Positions 15,423 to 21,953 of a stretch of 21,953 nt of DNA are shown here, piece by piece. Below the pieces are notes generated by a model that did not search any database, had not been told where the DNA came from, and saw only the letters and a program-made list of their open reading frames with translations. Every line of letters begins with the position of its first letter. Position 1 is the first letter of the stretch. The stretch is from contig JAKMFK010000295.1 of NCBI GenBank assembly GCA_022425465.1, positions 1 through 21,953 of the forward strand, in the 5' to 3' direction. Source of the stretch: Bacteroidia bacterium. GTDB lineage: Bacteria > Bacteroidota > Bacteroidia > NS11-12g > UBA9320. Both the position numbers and the translations under genes were made by a program.

Positions 15423-16094
15423 TTAATTTGCCTGTTTGGCTTTTGCACGAGCAACAAGTGCTTTCACAAGTTCAGCTTGTCTGGAATCAGGATAGGATTC
15501 TTCAATCTCTGCATAAGCATCAATAGCGTCATCATATGAACCAGCTTCTTCAAAAGCAGCTCCAGCTTTCAGTAAAGCATATGGAGTAGTCAATTCATTA
15601 TCTCTTTTGTTAGCTGCACTCATGTATGTTTTGCCAGCCTTTTCATAATCTTCCATTTCAGAATAACAATCACCTCTTAGTGTAATCACTTGAGCTGCCA
15701 TTATTTCGTCATCCATAGAAACATTGTTGAGATAATCCAAAGCATCTTCATATTTTCCTTGTTCCAATAAAATTCTGCCAGCATAATACGATGCTTGATT
15801 TCCTATTTTAGTTGAACCAAACTCATCTGCTATATCAATCATTCCAAGATTAACTCCGTCACCCATTAAGGCCTTGTCTAAAGAATCCATTCCAAAGTAT
15901 CGTTCAGCCATAAAAAAACTGTCAGCAGCTTCCATCTCTTGTTCCGGAGCATAAACATTATTATAATAGTAAATTGCACTAGCCAGTACAATCATTGCTA
16001 TTCCTGCAGTAATCGCATTTTTCTTATGTTTTTCAAAAAATTGAATTAATGACTCGATTCCTTGGTTTTCTGTAGTTTGTTCTTCTGTATTCAT
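15423..16094 (-). CDS. membrane-anchored TPR protein (YfgM-like)
   Basis: This 223-residue protein has a short cytoplasmic segment (1-28), one transmembrane helix (about 29-46, AITAGIAMIVLASAIYYY) and an extracytoplasmic domain of TPR-type helix pairs (about 55-220). Repeats include ASYYAGRILLEQGKYEDALDY, LRGDCYSEMEDYEKAG and AAFEEAGSYDDAIDAYAEIE. The N-in/C-out layout and size resemble YfgM, a SecYEG-associated periplasmic chaperone assistant in E. coli. The same layout also fits general scaffold proteins, so the role remains uncertain. It lies 24 bp after pdhA and 8 bp before ribH. From memory, a TPR gene of this type next to ribH and recF is a recurring arrangement in Flavobacteriia. The start ATG follows a TAnnTTTG-like box located inside the gap from pdhA. 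Confidence 0.85.
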   Translation of the reverse strand: MNTEEQTTENQGIESLIQFFEKHKKNAITAGIAMIVLASAIYYYNNVYAPEQEMEAADSFFMAERYFGMDSLDKALMGDGVNLGMIDIADEFGSTKIGNQASYYAGRILLEQGKYEDALDYLNNVSMDDEIMAAQVITLRGDCYSEMEDYEKAGKTYMSAANKRDNELTTPYALLKAGAAFEEAGSYDDAIDAYAEIEESYPDSRQAELVKALVARAKAKQAN

Positions 16095-16107
16095 TATAAA
16101 TAGGTCG

Positions 16108-16115
16108 CAAAAATA
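16108..16115 (-). promoter_or_regulatory. possible -7 promoter box before the TPR-ribH pair
   Basis: On the minus strand the sequence TATTTTTG fits TAnnTTTG and ends 14 bp before the TPR gene ATG. No TTG lies at the expected -33 distance, so it could be a chance match in AT-rich DNA. If real, TPR and ribH could be expressed independently of pdhA. Confidence 0.32.
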
Positions 16116-16118
16116 GTG

Positions 16119-17111
16119 TTATTCAACAATAAAAGGGTATTCTGTTTCATACACATCTTTGTATATTTCATCTGCACTAGGGAAAGGAGAATTGTCTGCA
16201 AATTCTACAGATGCTTGAACTTCGGCTTCTACACTTTCTTCAATCTTATCCAATTCTTTTTCTGATAAAAATTTAGACTTAAGAATAGTTGCTTTTACAA
16301 CCTCAATTGGATCAATTTTTCGATATTCTTCTACCTCATCCTTAGTACGATATTTAGCAGGATCACTCATTGAATGACCTCTGTATCGATATGTCTTCAA
16401 CTCAACGAAAGTTGGACCACCACCCTTTCTAGCACGATCAGCAGTTCTTTTCATACTCTCATGAACAGCTTCACAGCTCATACCGTCCACTTGTTCCGCA
16501 TTCATCTCGTATGATGATGCCATCTTATAAATATCAGTCACATTGGTTGTTCTTTCAACAGAAGTTCCCATTGCATAATTGTTATTCTCACAAATAAAAA
16601 CAACGGGTAAGTTCCACACCATCGCCATGTTGAATGTCTCATGTAAAGCTCCTTGTCTAACAGCCCCATCACCCATATAGCAGAAACATACGTTATCCGT
16701 TCCTTTATATTGCTCTGCTAAAGCGATACCAGCACCAAGAGGTATTTGTCCTCCAACAATACCATGTCCACCAAAGAAATCGTATTCTTTAGAGAACATA
16801 TGCATACTTCCTCCTTTTCCTTTGCTACAACCGTCAATTCTTCCGAATAATTCAGCCATTACTTCATTAGCTGGAATGCCCATTGCAAGTGCGTGACCAT
16901 GATCTCTGTATGCGGTAATTACTTTATCTCCATCCTTTTTCGCTGATACCATTCCAGCAACAACAGCCTCTTGACCGATGTATAAGTGACAGAATCCACG
17001 AATTTTGTTTTGACCGTACATTTGAGCTGATTTTTCCTCAAATCTTCTGATTAATAACATTAATCTGTACCAATCTACGTAAGTTTTTTTAGTGTGCTTT
17101 AGTTTTGCCAT
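16119..17111 (-). CDS. pdhA: pyruvate dehydrogenase E1 component, alpha subunit
   Basis: This 330-residue subunit of the heterotetrameric E1 (pyruvate dehydrogenase) uses thiamine diphosphate to decarboxylate pyruvate and pass the acyl group to the E2 lipoyl domain. The ThDP-binding motif runs from GDG (147-149) to NNN (176-178). The phosphorylation-loop region YRYRGHSMSDPAKYR is complete, and the N-terminal RRFEEKSAQMYG segment is typical. Length is normal. The beta subunit and E2 and E3 genes are not in the window. The next gene is a TPR protein, so this E1-alpha is separated from its partners, whereas in Flavobacteria it is often followed by the E2 gene (from memory). It diverges from recF across 51 bp. 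A 2-oxoisovalerate E1-alpha is the alternative, but length and sequence favour the pyruvate enzyme. Confidence 0.93.
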   Translation of the reverse strand: MAKLKHTKKTYVDWYRLMLLIRRFEEKSAQMYGQNKIRGFCHLYIGQEAVVAGMVSAKKDGDKVITAYRDHGHALAMGIPANEVMAELFGRIDGCSKGKGGSMHMFSKEYDFFGGHGIVGGQIPLGAGIALAEQYKGTDNVCFCYMGDGAVRQGALHETFNMAMVWNLPVVFICENNNYAMGTSVERTTNVTDIYKMASSYEMNAEQVDGMSCEAVHESMKRTADRARKGGGPTFVELKTYRYRGHSMSDPAKYRTKDEVEEYRKIDPIEVVKATILKSKFLSEKELDKIEESVEAEVQASVEFADNSPFPSADEIYKDVYETEYPFIVE

Positions 17112-17113
17112 TT

Positions 17114-17121
17114 TATATTTG
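17114..17121 (+). promoter_or_regulatory. possible -7 promoter box for recF operon
   Basis: TATATTTG on the plus strand fits TAnnTTTG and ends 41 bp before the recF TTG start. No clear TTG is found 17-23 bp upstream, which falls inside the pdhA coding region. It lies 6 bp from an oppositely oriented box for pdhA. Confidence 0.33.
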
Positions 17122-17127
17122 GTGCGG

Positions 17128-17135
17128 CAAAAATA
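17128..17135 (-). promoter_or_regulatory. possible -7 promoter box for pdhA
   Basis: On the minus strand TATTTTTG fits TAnnTTTG and ends 16 bp before the pdhA ATG. A TTG lies 15 bp upstream (complement of 17151-17153), slightly closer than the usual -33 spacing. Confidence 0.42.
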
Positions 17136-17162
17136 ACAATTTTAATTGCTCAATTAACACAC

Positions 17163-18227
17163 TTGAAAGTACAAAAATTATCTTTAGTCTTTTTTAAGAA
17201 TCACTCCGACCTAAGTCTTGATATGGAGGAGGTTACAGCTATTGCGGGTTTAAATGGAGTAGGAAAAACTTCAGTGTTGGATGCCATTCATTTCTTATGT
17301 TTAGGAAAGTCCTACTTTTCTTCAACTGATATTCAGTGTATTCAAACCGACCAATTGCAGTCTGGAATATTAGCTGAAGTTGAAAATCAAAACCAATTTA
17401 ATCTTAAGATCAAACTAAAAAGAGGAGGACGAAAAATCATAGAAAAGGATAATATACCATACAAGCATATTTCAGAGCATATAGGTCAATTTTTAGCTGT
17501 AGTCATTGCCCCTAATGATATCGAACTCATCTATGGTACAAACGATAAAAGAAGGTCATTTATTAATCAAATCATTAGTCAAGTAGACCATAATCACCTT
17601 GAAAAACTTGTCAAATACAATAAATTAATAGAGCACAGGAACAAACATTTAAAGGAGGATGCTATCGATTTGGCTCTTATTCAAACTTTGGATGACCAAA
17701 TTGGACCACTTGCTCATTCTATCTTTAAATCCAGAACTTCTTTTTTCAATGAATTTAGCTCATACTTTAAAGCTAAATACCATCAATTGTCGAATAATAA
17801 GGAGGTTATAAAGCTAACTTATCATAGTCAACTAGCTGAAAAAAACTATAATGATTTAGTAGACACTAACCGATCTAAAGACATTGCAATTCGGAGAAGT
17901 TCAACAGGAATTCATAAAGACGAAATTGAAATTGAAATTGATGATTTCAGTTTGAAAAAATATGGCTCACAAGGACAAATTAAATCAGGTTTGATTGCAT
18001 TAAAATTAGCTGAATTCGAATATTTGAAAGATAAAAAAGAATGGACACCCATCCTTCTTTTGGATGATATCTTCGAAAAAATTGATGAAGAACGTGCAAA
18101 AGTGCTTACGCAAATTATTAAAAATGGTAACTTTGGACAAATATTTATTACGGACACCGATTCCAAAAGATTAAAATCTTTTTGTGAGGAAATCGGTAAG
18201 CCATTCAAAACAATCACACTATCATAA
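17163..18227 (+). CDS. recF: DNA replication and repair protein RecF
   Basis: RecF is an SMC-like ATPase that, with RecO and RecR, loads RecA at single-strand gaps and stalled forks. The Walker A motif GLNGVGKTS sits at 29-37. The ABC signature region is near 275-285, and Walker B (ILLLDDIFEKID) contains D301 and D302. The length of 354 residues is normal. The start is TTG at 17163; it gives the standard N terminus (MKVQKLSLVFFKNH), and no ATG is available before the Walker A motif. A hexanucleotide GAAATT occurs three times in tandem at 17922-17939, encoding alternating Glu-Ile; it preserves frame. The gene diverges from pdhA and is followed immediately by a DUF721 gene. It is not beside dnaA-dnaN, as it would be in many other phyla. 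Confidence 0.95.
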   Translation: MKVQKLSLVFFKNHSDLSLDMEEVTAIAGLNGVGKTSVLDAIHFLCLGKSYFSSTDIQCIQTDQLQSGILAEVENQNQFNLKIKLKRGGRKIIEKDNIPYKHISEHIGQFLAVVIAPNDIELIYGTNDKRRSFINQIISQVDHNHLEKLVKYNKLIEHRNKHLKEDAIDLALIQTLDDQIGPLAHSIFKSRTSFFNEFSSYFKAKYHQLSNNKEVIKLTYHSQLAEKNYNDLVDTNRSKDIAIRRSSTGIHKDEIEIEIDDFSLKKYGSQGQIKSGLIALKLAEFEYLKDKKEWTPILLLDDIFEKIDEERAKVLTQIIKNGNFGQIFITDTDSKRLKSFCEEIGKPFKTITLS

Positions 18228-18512
18228 TTGAAAGAAGAAAAATCAATCAAGGACCTACTATCTAACGTATTTAAATCATACAACCAAGGATATAAATATG
18301 AAGAAACTAGTGTGATCAATAGTTGGGAACAAATTGTAGGGAACATGATTGCTAAGAATACAACTAAAATATTTATTAATAAAAAAGTATTACACTTAAC
18401 GCTATCTTCTCCTGCACTCAAGAATGAACTCAGATACCACAAACTAGTACTCATTGATAAAGTCAATGACTTTGCTAAACAAAAAATAATTAACGATATA
18501 AATTTTTATTAA
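18228..18512 (+). CDS. DUF721 (DciA-like) protein
   Basis: This 94-residue cytoplasmic protein belongs to the DUF721 family. It shows an N-terminal helix (SIKDLLSNVFKSYN), a central WEQIVGNMIAKNTTKIFINK segment and a C-terminal LTLSSPALKNELRYHK. DUF721 includes DciA, which assists loading of the replicative helicase DnaB in bacteria lacking DnaC or DnaI. Bacteroidota proteins of this family are shorter than the DciA studied elsewhere, so functional equivalence is inference. The TTG start (18228) directly abuts the recF TAA stop with no base between. The only in-frame ATG lies well inside the conserved part. The rpe gene begins 3 bp after its stop, so recF, this gene and rpe are probably one transcript. 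Confidence 0.85.
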   Translation: MKEEKSIKDLLSNVFKSYNQGYKYEETSVINSWEQIVGNMIAKNTTKIFINKKVLHLTLSSPALKNELRYHKLVLIDKVNDFAKQKIINDINFY

Positions 18513-18515
18513 ATA

Positions 18516-19163
18516 ATGACACACAAAATTGCTCCTTCTATTCTAGCTGCTGATTTTGCAAATCTTCAGAAAGACATTGAAATGGTTAATGAAAGTGAGG
18601 CCGATTGGTTTCATATTGATATAATGGATGGTGTATTTGTCCCAAATATTTCTTTTGGGTTTCCAGTTATAAAAGCAATTAATAAATATGCTACTAAACC
18701 TTTGGATGTTCATCTAATGATATCAAATCCAGATCAGTATATTCAACAATGTGCTGACAATGGAGCTGAAGTCATCACTGTTCATTATGAGGCTTGCACG
18801 CACCTTCATCGAACATTAAATGCAATTAAAGAACTAGGTTGTTTAGCTGGAGTAGCTGTAAATCCTCATACACCTGTTCACTTGTTAAATGATGTTTTCA
18901 AAGAAATTGATTTAATCTGTTTGATGAGTGTAAACCCAGGTTTTGGAGGGCAATCTTTTATAGAAAACACCTATATGAAACTCCAACAACTCTCCAGTAT
19001 TTGTCAGCTCAAAAATCACCAACCATTTATTGAAGTTGATGGTGGTGTTAATACAGAAAATTATCAAAAACTGCTTGAATGTGGTGCTAATGTTTTGGTG
19101 GCTGGAAGCTCTGTTTTCTCGAGTCCAAACCCGACTGAGACCATATTCAAACTAAAACAATAG
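18516..19163 (+). CDS. rpe: ribulose-phosphate 3-epimerase
   Basis: This 215-residue TIM-barrel enzyme of the pentose phosphate pathway interconverts D-ribulose 5-phosphate and D-xylulose 5-phosphate in the cytoplasm. The metal-binding and catalytic residues are all visible: H33 and D35 in HIDIMDG, H66 in HLMIS, and D175 in VDGGVN. D35 and D175 act as the acid-base pair in characterised members. The phosphate-binding loop NPGFGGQSF (140-148) is also intact. Length is normal. The start ATG is 3 bp after the DUF721 stop. The TonB receptor gene begins 27 bp downstream, so it could share the transcript. Confidence 0.97.
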   Translation: MTHKIAPSILAADFANLQKDIEMVNESEADWFHIDIMDGVFVPNISFGFPVIKAINKYATKPLDVHLMISNPDQYIQQCADNGAEVITVHYEACTHLHRTLNAIKELGCLAGVAVNPHTPVHLLNDVFKEIDLICLMSVNPGFGGQSFIENTYMKLQQLSSICQLKNHQPFIEVDGGVNTENYQKLLECGANVLVAGSSVFSSPNPTETIFKLKQ

Positions 19164-19190
19164 TCGACACACAATTTCGTTACTATTCTT

Positions 19191-21671
19191 TTGAGATCAT
19201 ATCTGCTTATCATATCCTTTCTATTAATCAGTGTGATTAGCCTCTCACAATCATCGATAAATGGAAAAATTTTGGATGTAGAAAAAGCTCCAATTTCGAA
19301 TGCTTTCATTAAAATCAAGGGTTCATCCTTATCTACCTACTCATCAGTTGATGGAGATTATACGATTACAATTCCTTCTAATCAGATTGTAATTATTCAA
19401 ATATCCATCTCTACTGAAACTCTTGAAAAAGAAATAGGACCCTTTTTGCCGGGTAAGAAATACAGACAAAATTTTAACCTTAAATCTTCTGTATCATTGG
19501 AGACTGCCATAGTGATTGGAGATAAGAATAGAGATCGTCCGCTTATTAGTATTGAGCCCAAAAAATTAGAACATTTCTCAAATACGGCTGGTTTTGAACA
19601 AAAATTAAAACTCATCGGAATGGGAATCAGCTCAAGCGGTGGAGAGTTATCTTCTGGCTATAGTGTTCGGGGTGGAAATTTTGATGAAAATCTGGTTTAT
19701 GTTAATGATATAGAAGTATATCGTCCGTTTCTGGTGAGAAGTGGCCAACAAGAGGGTTTGAGTGTAATTAATCCAGACATGGTAGATCGAGTTGATTTCT
19801 CTGCTGGTGGTTTTCAAGCAAAATATGGAGATAAACTTTCATCTGTCCTAGACATCAAATACAGAGAGCCTGATTCATTTAGACTTACAACACAGGCAAG
19901 CTTACTTGGTTCCAGCCTCCATATAGAAAATCGAAGTAAAAATAAACGCTTTAGCTATTTAGTTGGTGCACGATTTAGATCTAATCAATACTTATTGGGA
20001 AGCCTTGATGTCCAAGGTGATTATAAACCTTTATTTTTTGACCTTCAGACACTCTTAAAATACCGATTAAAATCAAACCTTAGCATATCTTATCTGAGCA
20101 CGTTGTCTCAGAACAGGTATCTTGTATCGCCGCAAAGCCAGCAGACAAGTTTTGGTAATGTAAATAGTGCTATTAGTCTTTTTATAGCATTTGCAGGCAA
20201 CGAGCTCATGCAATATACTACTTGGATGAATGCTCTTAGCATGGAGTATAAACCCCGAAAAGATGTAACACTCAAGTTTAATACTTCATCATATACAACA
20301 TCCGAACGAGAACATTTTACCGTAGAGGGTGCCTATAGGCTCTCCGAGTTAGAAACTAATTTTGGTTCAGACAACTTTGCGAATGAGAAAGCACTATTGG
20401 GTATTGGTTATTTTATCGACCACGCTAGAAATGATTTGCAAGCACAAGTCTACTCTGCTTCTCATAAAGGTAAATACGCACGTAAAAATTCGACACTTCA
20501 ATGGGGGGTTGGATTCAAAAATGAGCAAATATCCGACCGACTCAAAGAATGGAGGTACAATGATAGCAGTGAATACAACATAACCACCATCAACCAACAG
20601 AACAAACCTGAGATTATTTTGGACGAATTCTTGAAAGCAAACATTGATATTCAAAGTTTTCGAATTAATGGATACATCCAAAACAGCCAGTATTTGAGGA
20701 AAGCTACTAATACAAAAATTACCTATGGCTTGCGAACCAACTATTGGAGCTATAACCAAGAAAATGTAATCAGTCCAAGAATGCAATTTTCATGGGAGCC
20801 CAATAAAAAGTCTAATGATAGCTTAAAAATAACTTCAATTAACCTGGATAGCGTCTCAACCAAACGTGATTGGCTACTCCGATTTGCAAGTGGATACTAT
20901 TACCAACCTCCATTTTACAGAGAACTTAGAAGATTGGATGGAACTCTTAACCCATCCATTAAAGCTCAGCGATCAATCCATTTTGTTTTTGGTGGAGATA
21001 TGAATTTTGAAGCCTGGGGAAGACCATTTAAATTCATGAGTGAGGTATACTACAAACATCAAGACCAAATGATTCCTTATGTAGTTGACAATGTTAGAAT
21101 ACGATATTTGGCGGAGAATAGCTCACAAGGATATGCAACTGGAATAGACGCACGTGTGAATGGAGAATTTGTCCAAGGTATCGAATCATGGTTCAATCTG
21201 TCAATTCTCCAAACCAAAGAACGCCTTTATTACACAGATAATGATGGACAAGAACAACTCAGTGATTGGCTTAGAAGGCCAACAGATCAACGTGTAAATT
21301 TCTCCATCCTGTTTCAGGATGAACTCCCAAGCGACCCAAGCTATAAACTCAACTTAAGTCTTATTTATGGCTCAAAAATGCCTTTTTTCTTTGATGCTAA
21401 TAACCGTCAAAATCCTGGGTTTAAAATACCAGCATATCGAAGAGTTGATATTGGATTTTCAAAAATACTTATCGACAAAGATTCCAAAATGCGATCATCC
21501 CGATTTAAAAACATAGAGTCTCTATGGGCGAGTTTAGAAGTTTTCAATTTATTACAAGTTAACAATACTATATCCTATGTTTTAATCAAAGATTTTTCCA
21601 ACAATGTTTATGGTGTCCCTAACTTTCTGACAGGAAGAAGACTAAATTTTCGTTTTATATTAAAAATATAG
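19191..21671 (+). CDS. TonB-dependent outer-membrane receptor with carboxypeptidase-like N-terminal domain
   Basis: This 826-residue outer-membrane beta-barrel protein has a signal peptide (1-20, ending ISLSQ). A carboxypeptidase-regulatory-like beta domain (about 22-95) includes INGKILDVEKAPISNAFI and GDYTITIP. The plug domain (about 120-230) carries SGYSVRGGNFDENLVYVNDI and VDRVDFSAGGFQAKYGDKLS. The barrel runs to the C terminus, which ends RRLNFRFILKI with the expected terminal aromatic-rich strand. TonB-ExbBD would energise uptake. There is no SusD-like partner next to it, so a polysaccharide utilisation role is not indicated; iron chelates, vitamins or peptides are possible. The start is TTG at 19191, the only start that supplies a complete signal peptide. 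Its 3' end overlaps the convergent gene at the right edge by 12 bp. Confidence 0.92.
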   Translation: MRSYLLIISFLLISVISLSQSSINGKILDVEKAPISNAFIKIKGSSLSTYSSVDGDYTITIPSNQIVIIQISISTETLEKEIGPFLPGKKYRQNFNLKSSVSLETAIVIGDKNRDRPLISIEPKKLEHFSNTAGFEQKLKLIGMGISSSGGELSSGYSVRGGNFDENLVYVNDIEVYRPFLVRSGQQEGLSVINPDMVDRVDFSAGGFQAKYGDKLSSVLDIKYREPDSFRLTTQASLLGSSLHIENRSKNKRFSYLVGARFRSNQYLLGSLDVQGDYKPLFFDLQTLLKYRLKSNLSISYLSTLSQNRYLVSPQSQQTSFGNVNSAISLFIAFAGNELMQYTTWMNALSMEYKPRKDVTLKFNTSSYTTSEREHFTVEGAYRLSELETNFGSDNFANEKALLGIGYFIDHARNDLQAQVYSASHKGKYARKNSTLQWGVGFKNEQISDRLKEWRYNDSSEYNITTINQQNKPEIILDEFLKANIDIQSFRINGYIQNSQYLRKATNTKITYGLRTNYWSYNQENVISPRMQFSWEPNKKSNDSLKITSINLDSVSTKRDWLLRFASGYYYQPPFYRELRRLDGTLNPSIKAQRSIHFVFGGDMNFEAWGRPFKFMSEVYYKHQDQMIPYVVDNVRIRYLAENSSQGYATGIDARVNGEFVQGIESWFNLSILQTKERLYYTDNDGQEQLSDWLRRPTDQRVNFSILFQDELPSDPSYKLNLSLIYGSKMPFFFDANNRQNPGFKIPAYRRVDIGFSKILIDKDSKMRSSRFKNIESLWASLEVFNLLQVNNTISYVLIKDFSNNVYGVPNFLTGRRLNFRFILKI

Positions 21672-21953
21672 GGTTTTATTTAACTCTGGAATTGAGTCAG
21701 TTTTGAGAACCACTTCACAAATTAGAGGATTGACTCTTGCAAATTTCAATACAACCCGATTTCCTGACAATTTTATAATATCATTATAGACTACATCTAT
21801 CCTTTTGATATACTCAACTTGATCAACTTCGTAACTAACAATAAGCCTATCCAATGAACTTCTTGCGAAATCAATTTTGGCAGTGGTATATTCAAAGTCA
21901 TTTTTTATGAGATATGATTTTTGAGAATAATTCAAGATGGAAATACTTGAAAT
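21660..21953 (-). CDS. hypothetical protein, 3' part of a gene entering from the right edge
   Basis: The frame is open from the window edge to the TAA at 21662-21660. The only start codon inside is a TTG at 21935, and the frame continues upstream to the edge without a stop, so the gene is probably cut. The visible 98 residues contain no membrane helix and no recognisable motif. They include a mixed charged and hydrophobic section with SLDRLIVSYEVDQVEYIKRID and VVLKFARVNPLICEVVLKTD, which looks like a soluble beta-rich domain. The stop falls inside the last codons of the convergent TonB receptor gene (12-bp overlap). I do not recognise the family. Confidence 0.6.
   Translation of the reverse strand: MSSISILNYSQKSYLIKNDFEYTTAKIDFARSSLDRLIVSYEVDQVEYIKRIDVVYNDIIKLSGNRVVLKFARVNPLICEVVLKTDSIPELNKTLYF

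Noticed and set aside
17922..17939. Tandem GAAATT x3 in recF as a phase-variation repeat
   Set aside because: The unit is six bases, so slippage would not shift the frame, and three copies are too few; it simply encodes Glu-Ile repeats in a charged strand.
17912..18466. 184-codon minus-strand open frame across recF and the DUF721 gene
   Set aside because: It spans two well-supported plus-strand genes and its translation is low-complexity hydrophobic/Ser-rich, as expected of antisense AT-rich coding DNA.
20394..20786. 130-codon minus-strand open frame in the TonB receptor gene
   Set aside because: Antisense to the barrel domain, no recognisable motif and no gene-like context.

Overview
The window is an AT-rich chromosomal segment from a member of the Bacteroidota, probably Flavobacteriales or a close relative. 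The evidence is a type IX secretion (T9SS) C-terminal sorting domain, a TonB receptor with a carboxypeptidase-like N-terminal domain, the ileS-dksA/traR-lspA cluster, a long eukaryote-like IleRS, promoter boxes of the TAnnTTTG type, and almost no Shine-Dalgarno sequences. Genus cannot be fixed from these data. I see no tRNA, rRNA, insertion sequence, phage gene or CRISPR array. It reads as ordinary core chromosome with dense co-directional gene packing.

Layout. (1) 36-6961, plus strand: an RND/MMPL-type membrane exporter, then ileS, a DksA/TraR-like protein and lspA, the last three separated by 4-5 bp. (2) 6968-17111, minus strand, read right to left: pdhA, a membrane-anchored TPR protein, ribH, a PASTA-domain membrane protein, a T9SS cargo protein, a rhodanese, a seven-heme cytochrome c with TPR repeats, a dicluster ferredoxin, an NlpC/P60 peptidase, a sodium-dependent (NSS/SNF) transporter and two very small one-helix membrane proteins. 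The first small protein looks like the MetS-type accessory subunit. The second lies 3 bp beyond it and I cannot name it. Together they fill the only 300-bp stretch that looks empty. (3) 17163-21671, plus strand: recF, a DUF721/DciA-like protein, rpe and a TonB-dependent outer-membrane receptor. (4) The right edge holds the 3' part of a minus-strand gene of unknown function.

How the parts relate. The plus-strand left block is translation (ileS) plus lipoprotein maturation (lspA). The minus-strand chain mixes central carbon metabolism (pdhA), riboflavin synthesis (ribH), envelope functions (TPR, PASTA, T9SS cargo), redox proteins (rhodanese, multiheme cytochrome, ferredoxin), peptidoglycan peptide turnover (NlpC/P60) and amino-acid uptake. 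The recF-DUF721 pair is replication and repair. pdhA and recF diverge from a 51-bp gap that carries oppositely oriented promoter-like boxes only 6 bp apart.

Four genes (lspA, recF, DUF721, TonB receptor) appear to start with TTG and the cytochrome with GTG. No clearly new defence or mobile system is present. The strongest leads are the unnamed second small protein of the transporter operon, the rhodanese/multiheme-cytochrome gene overlap, and the overlapping divergent promoters.
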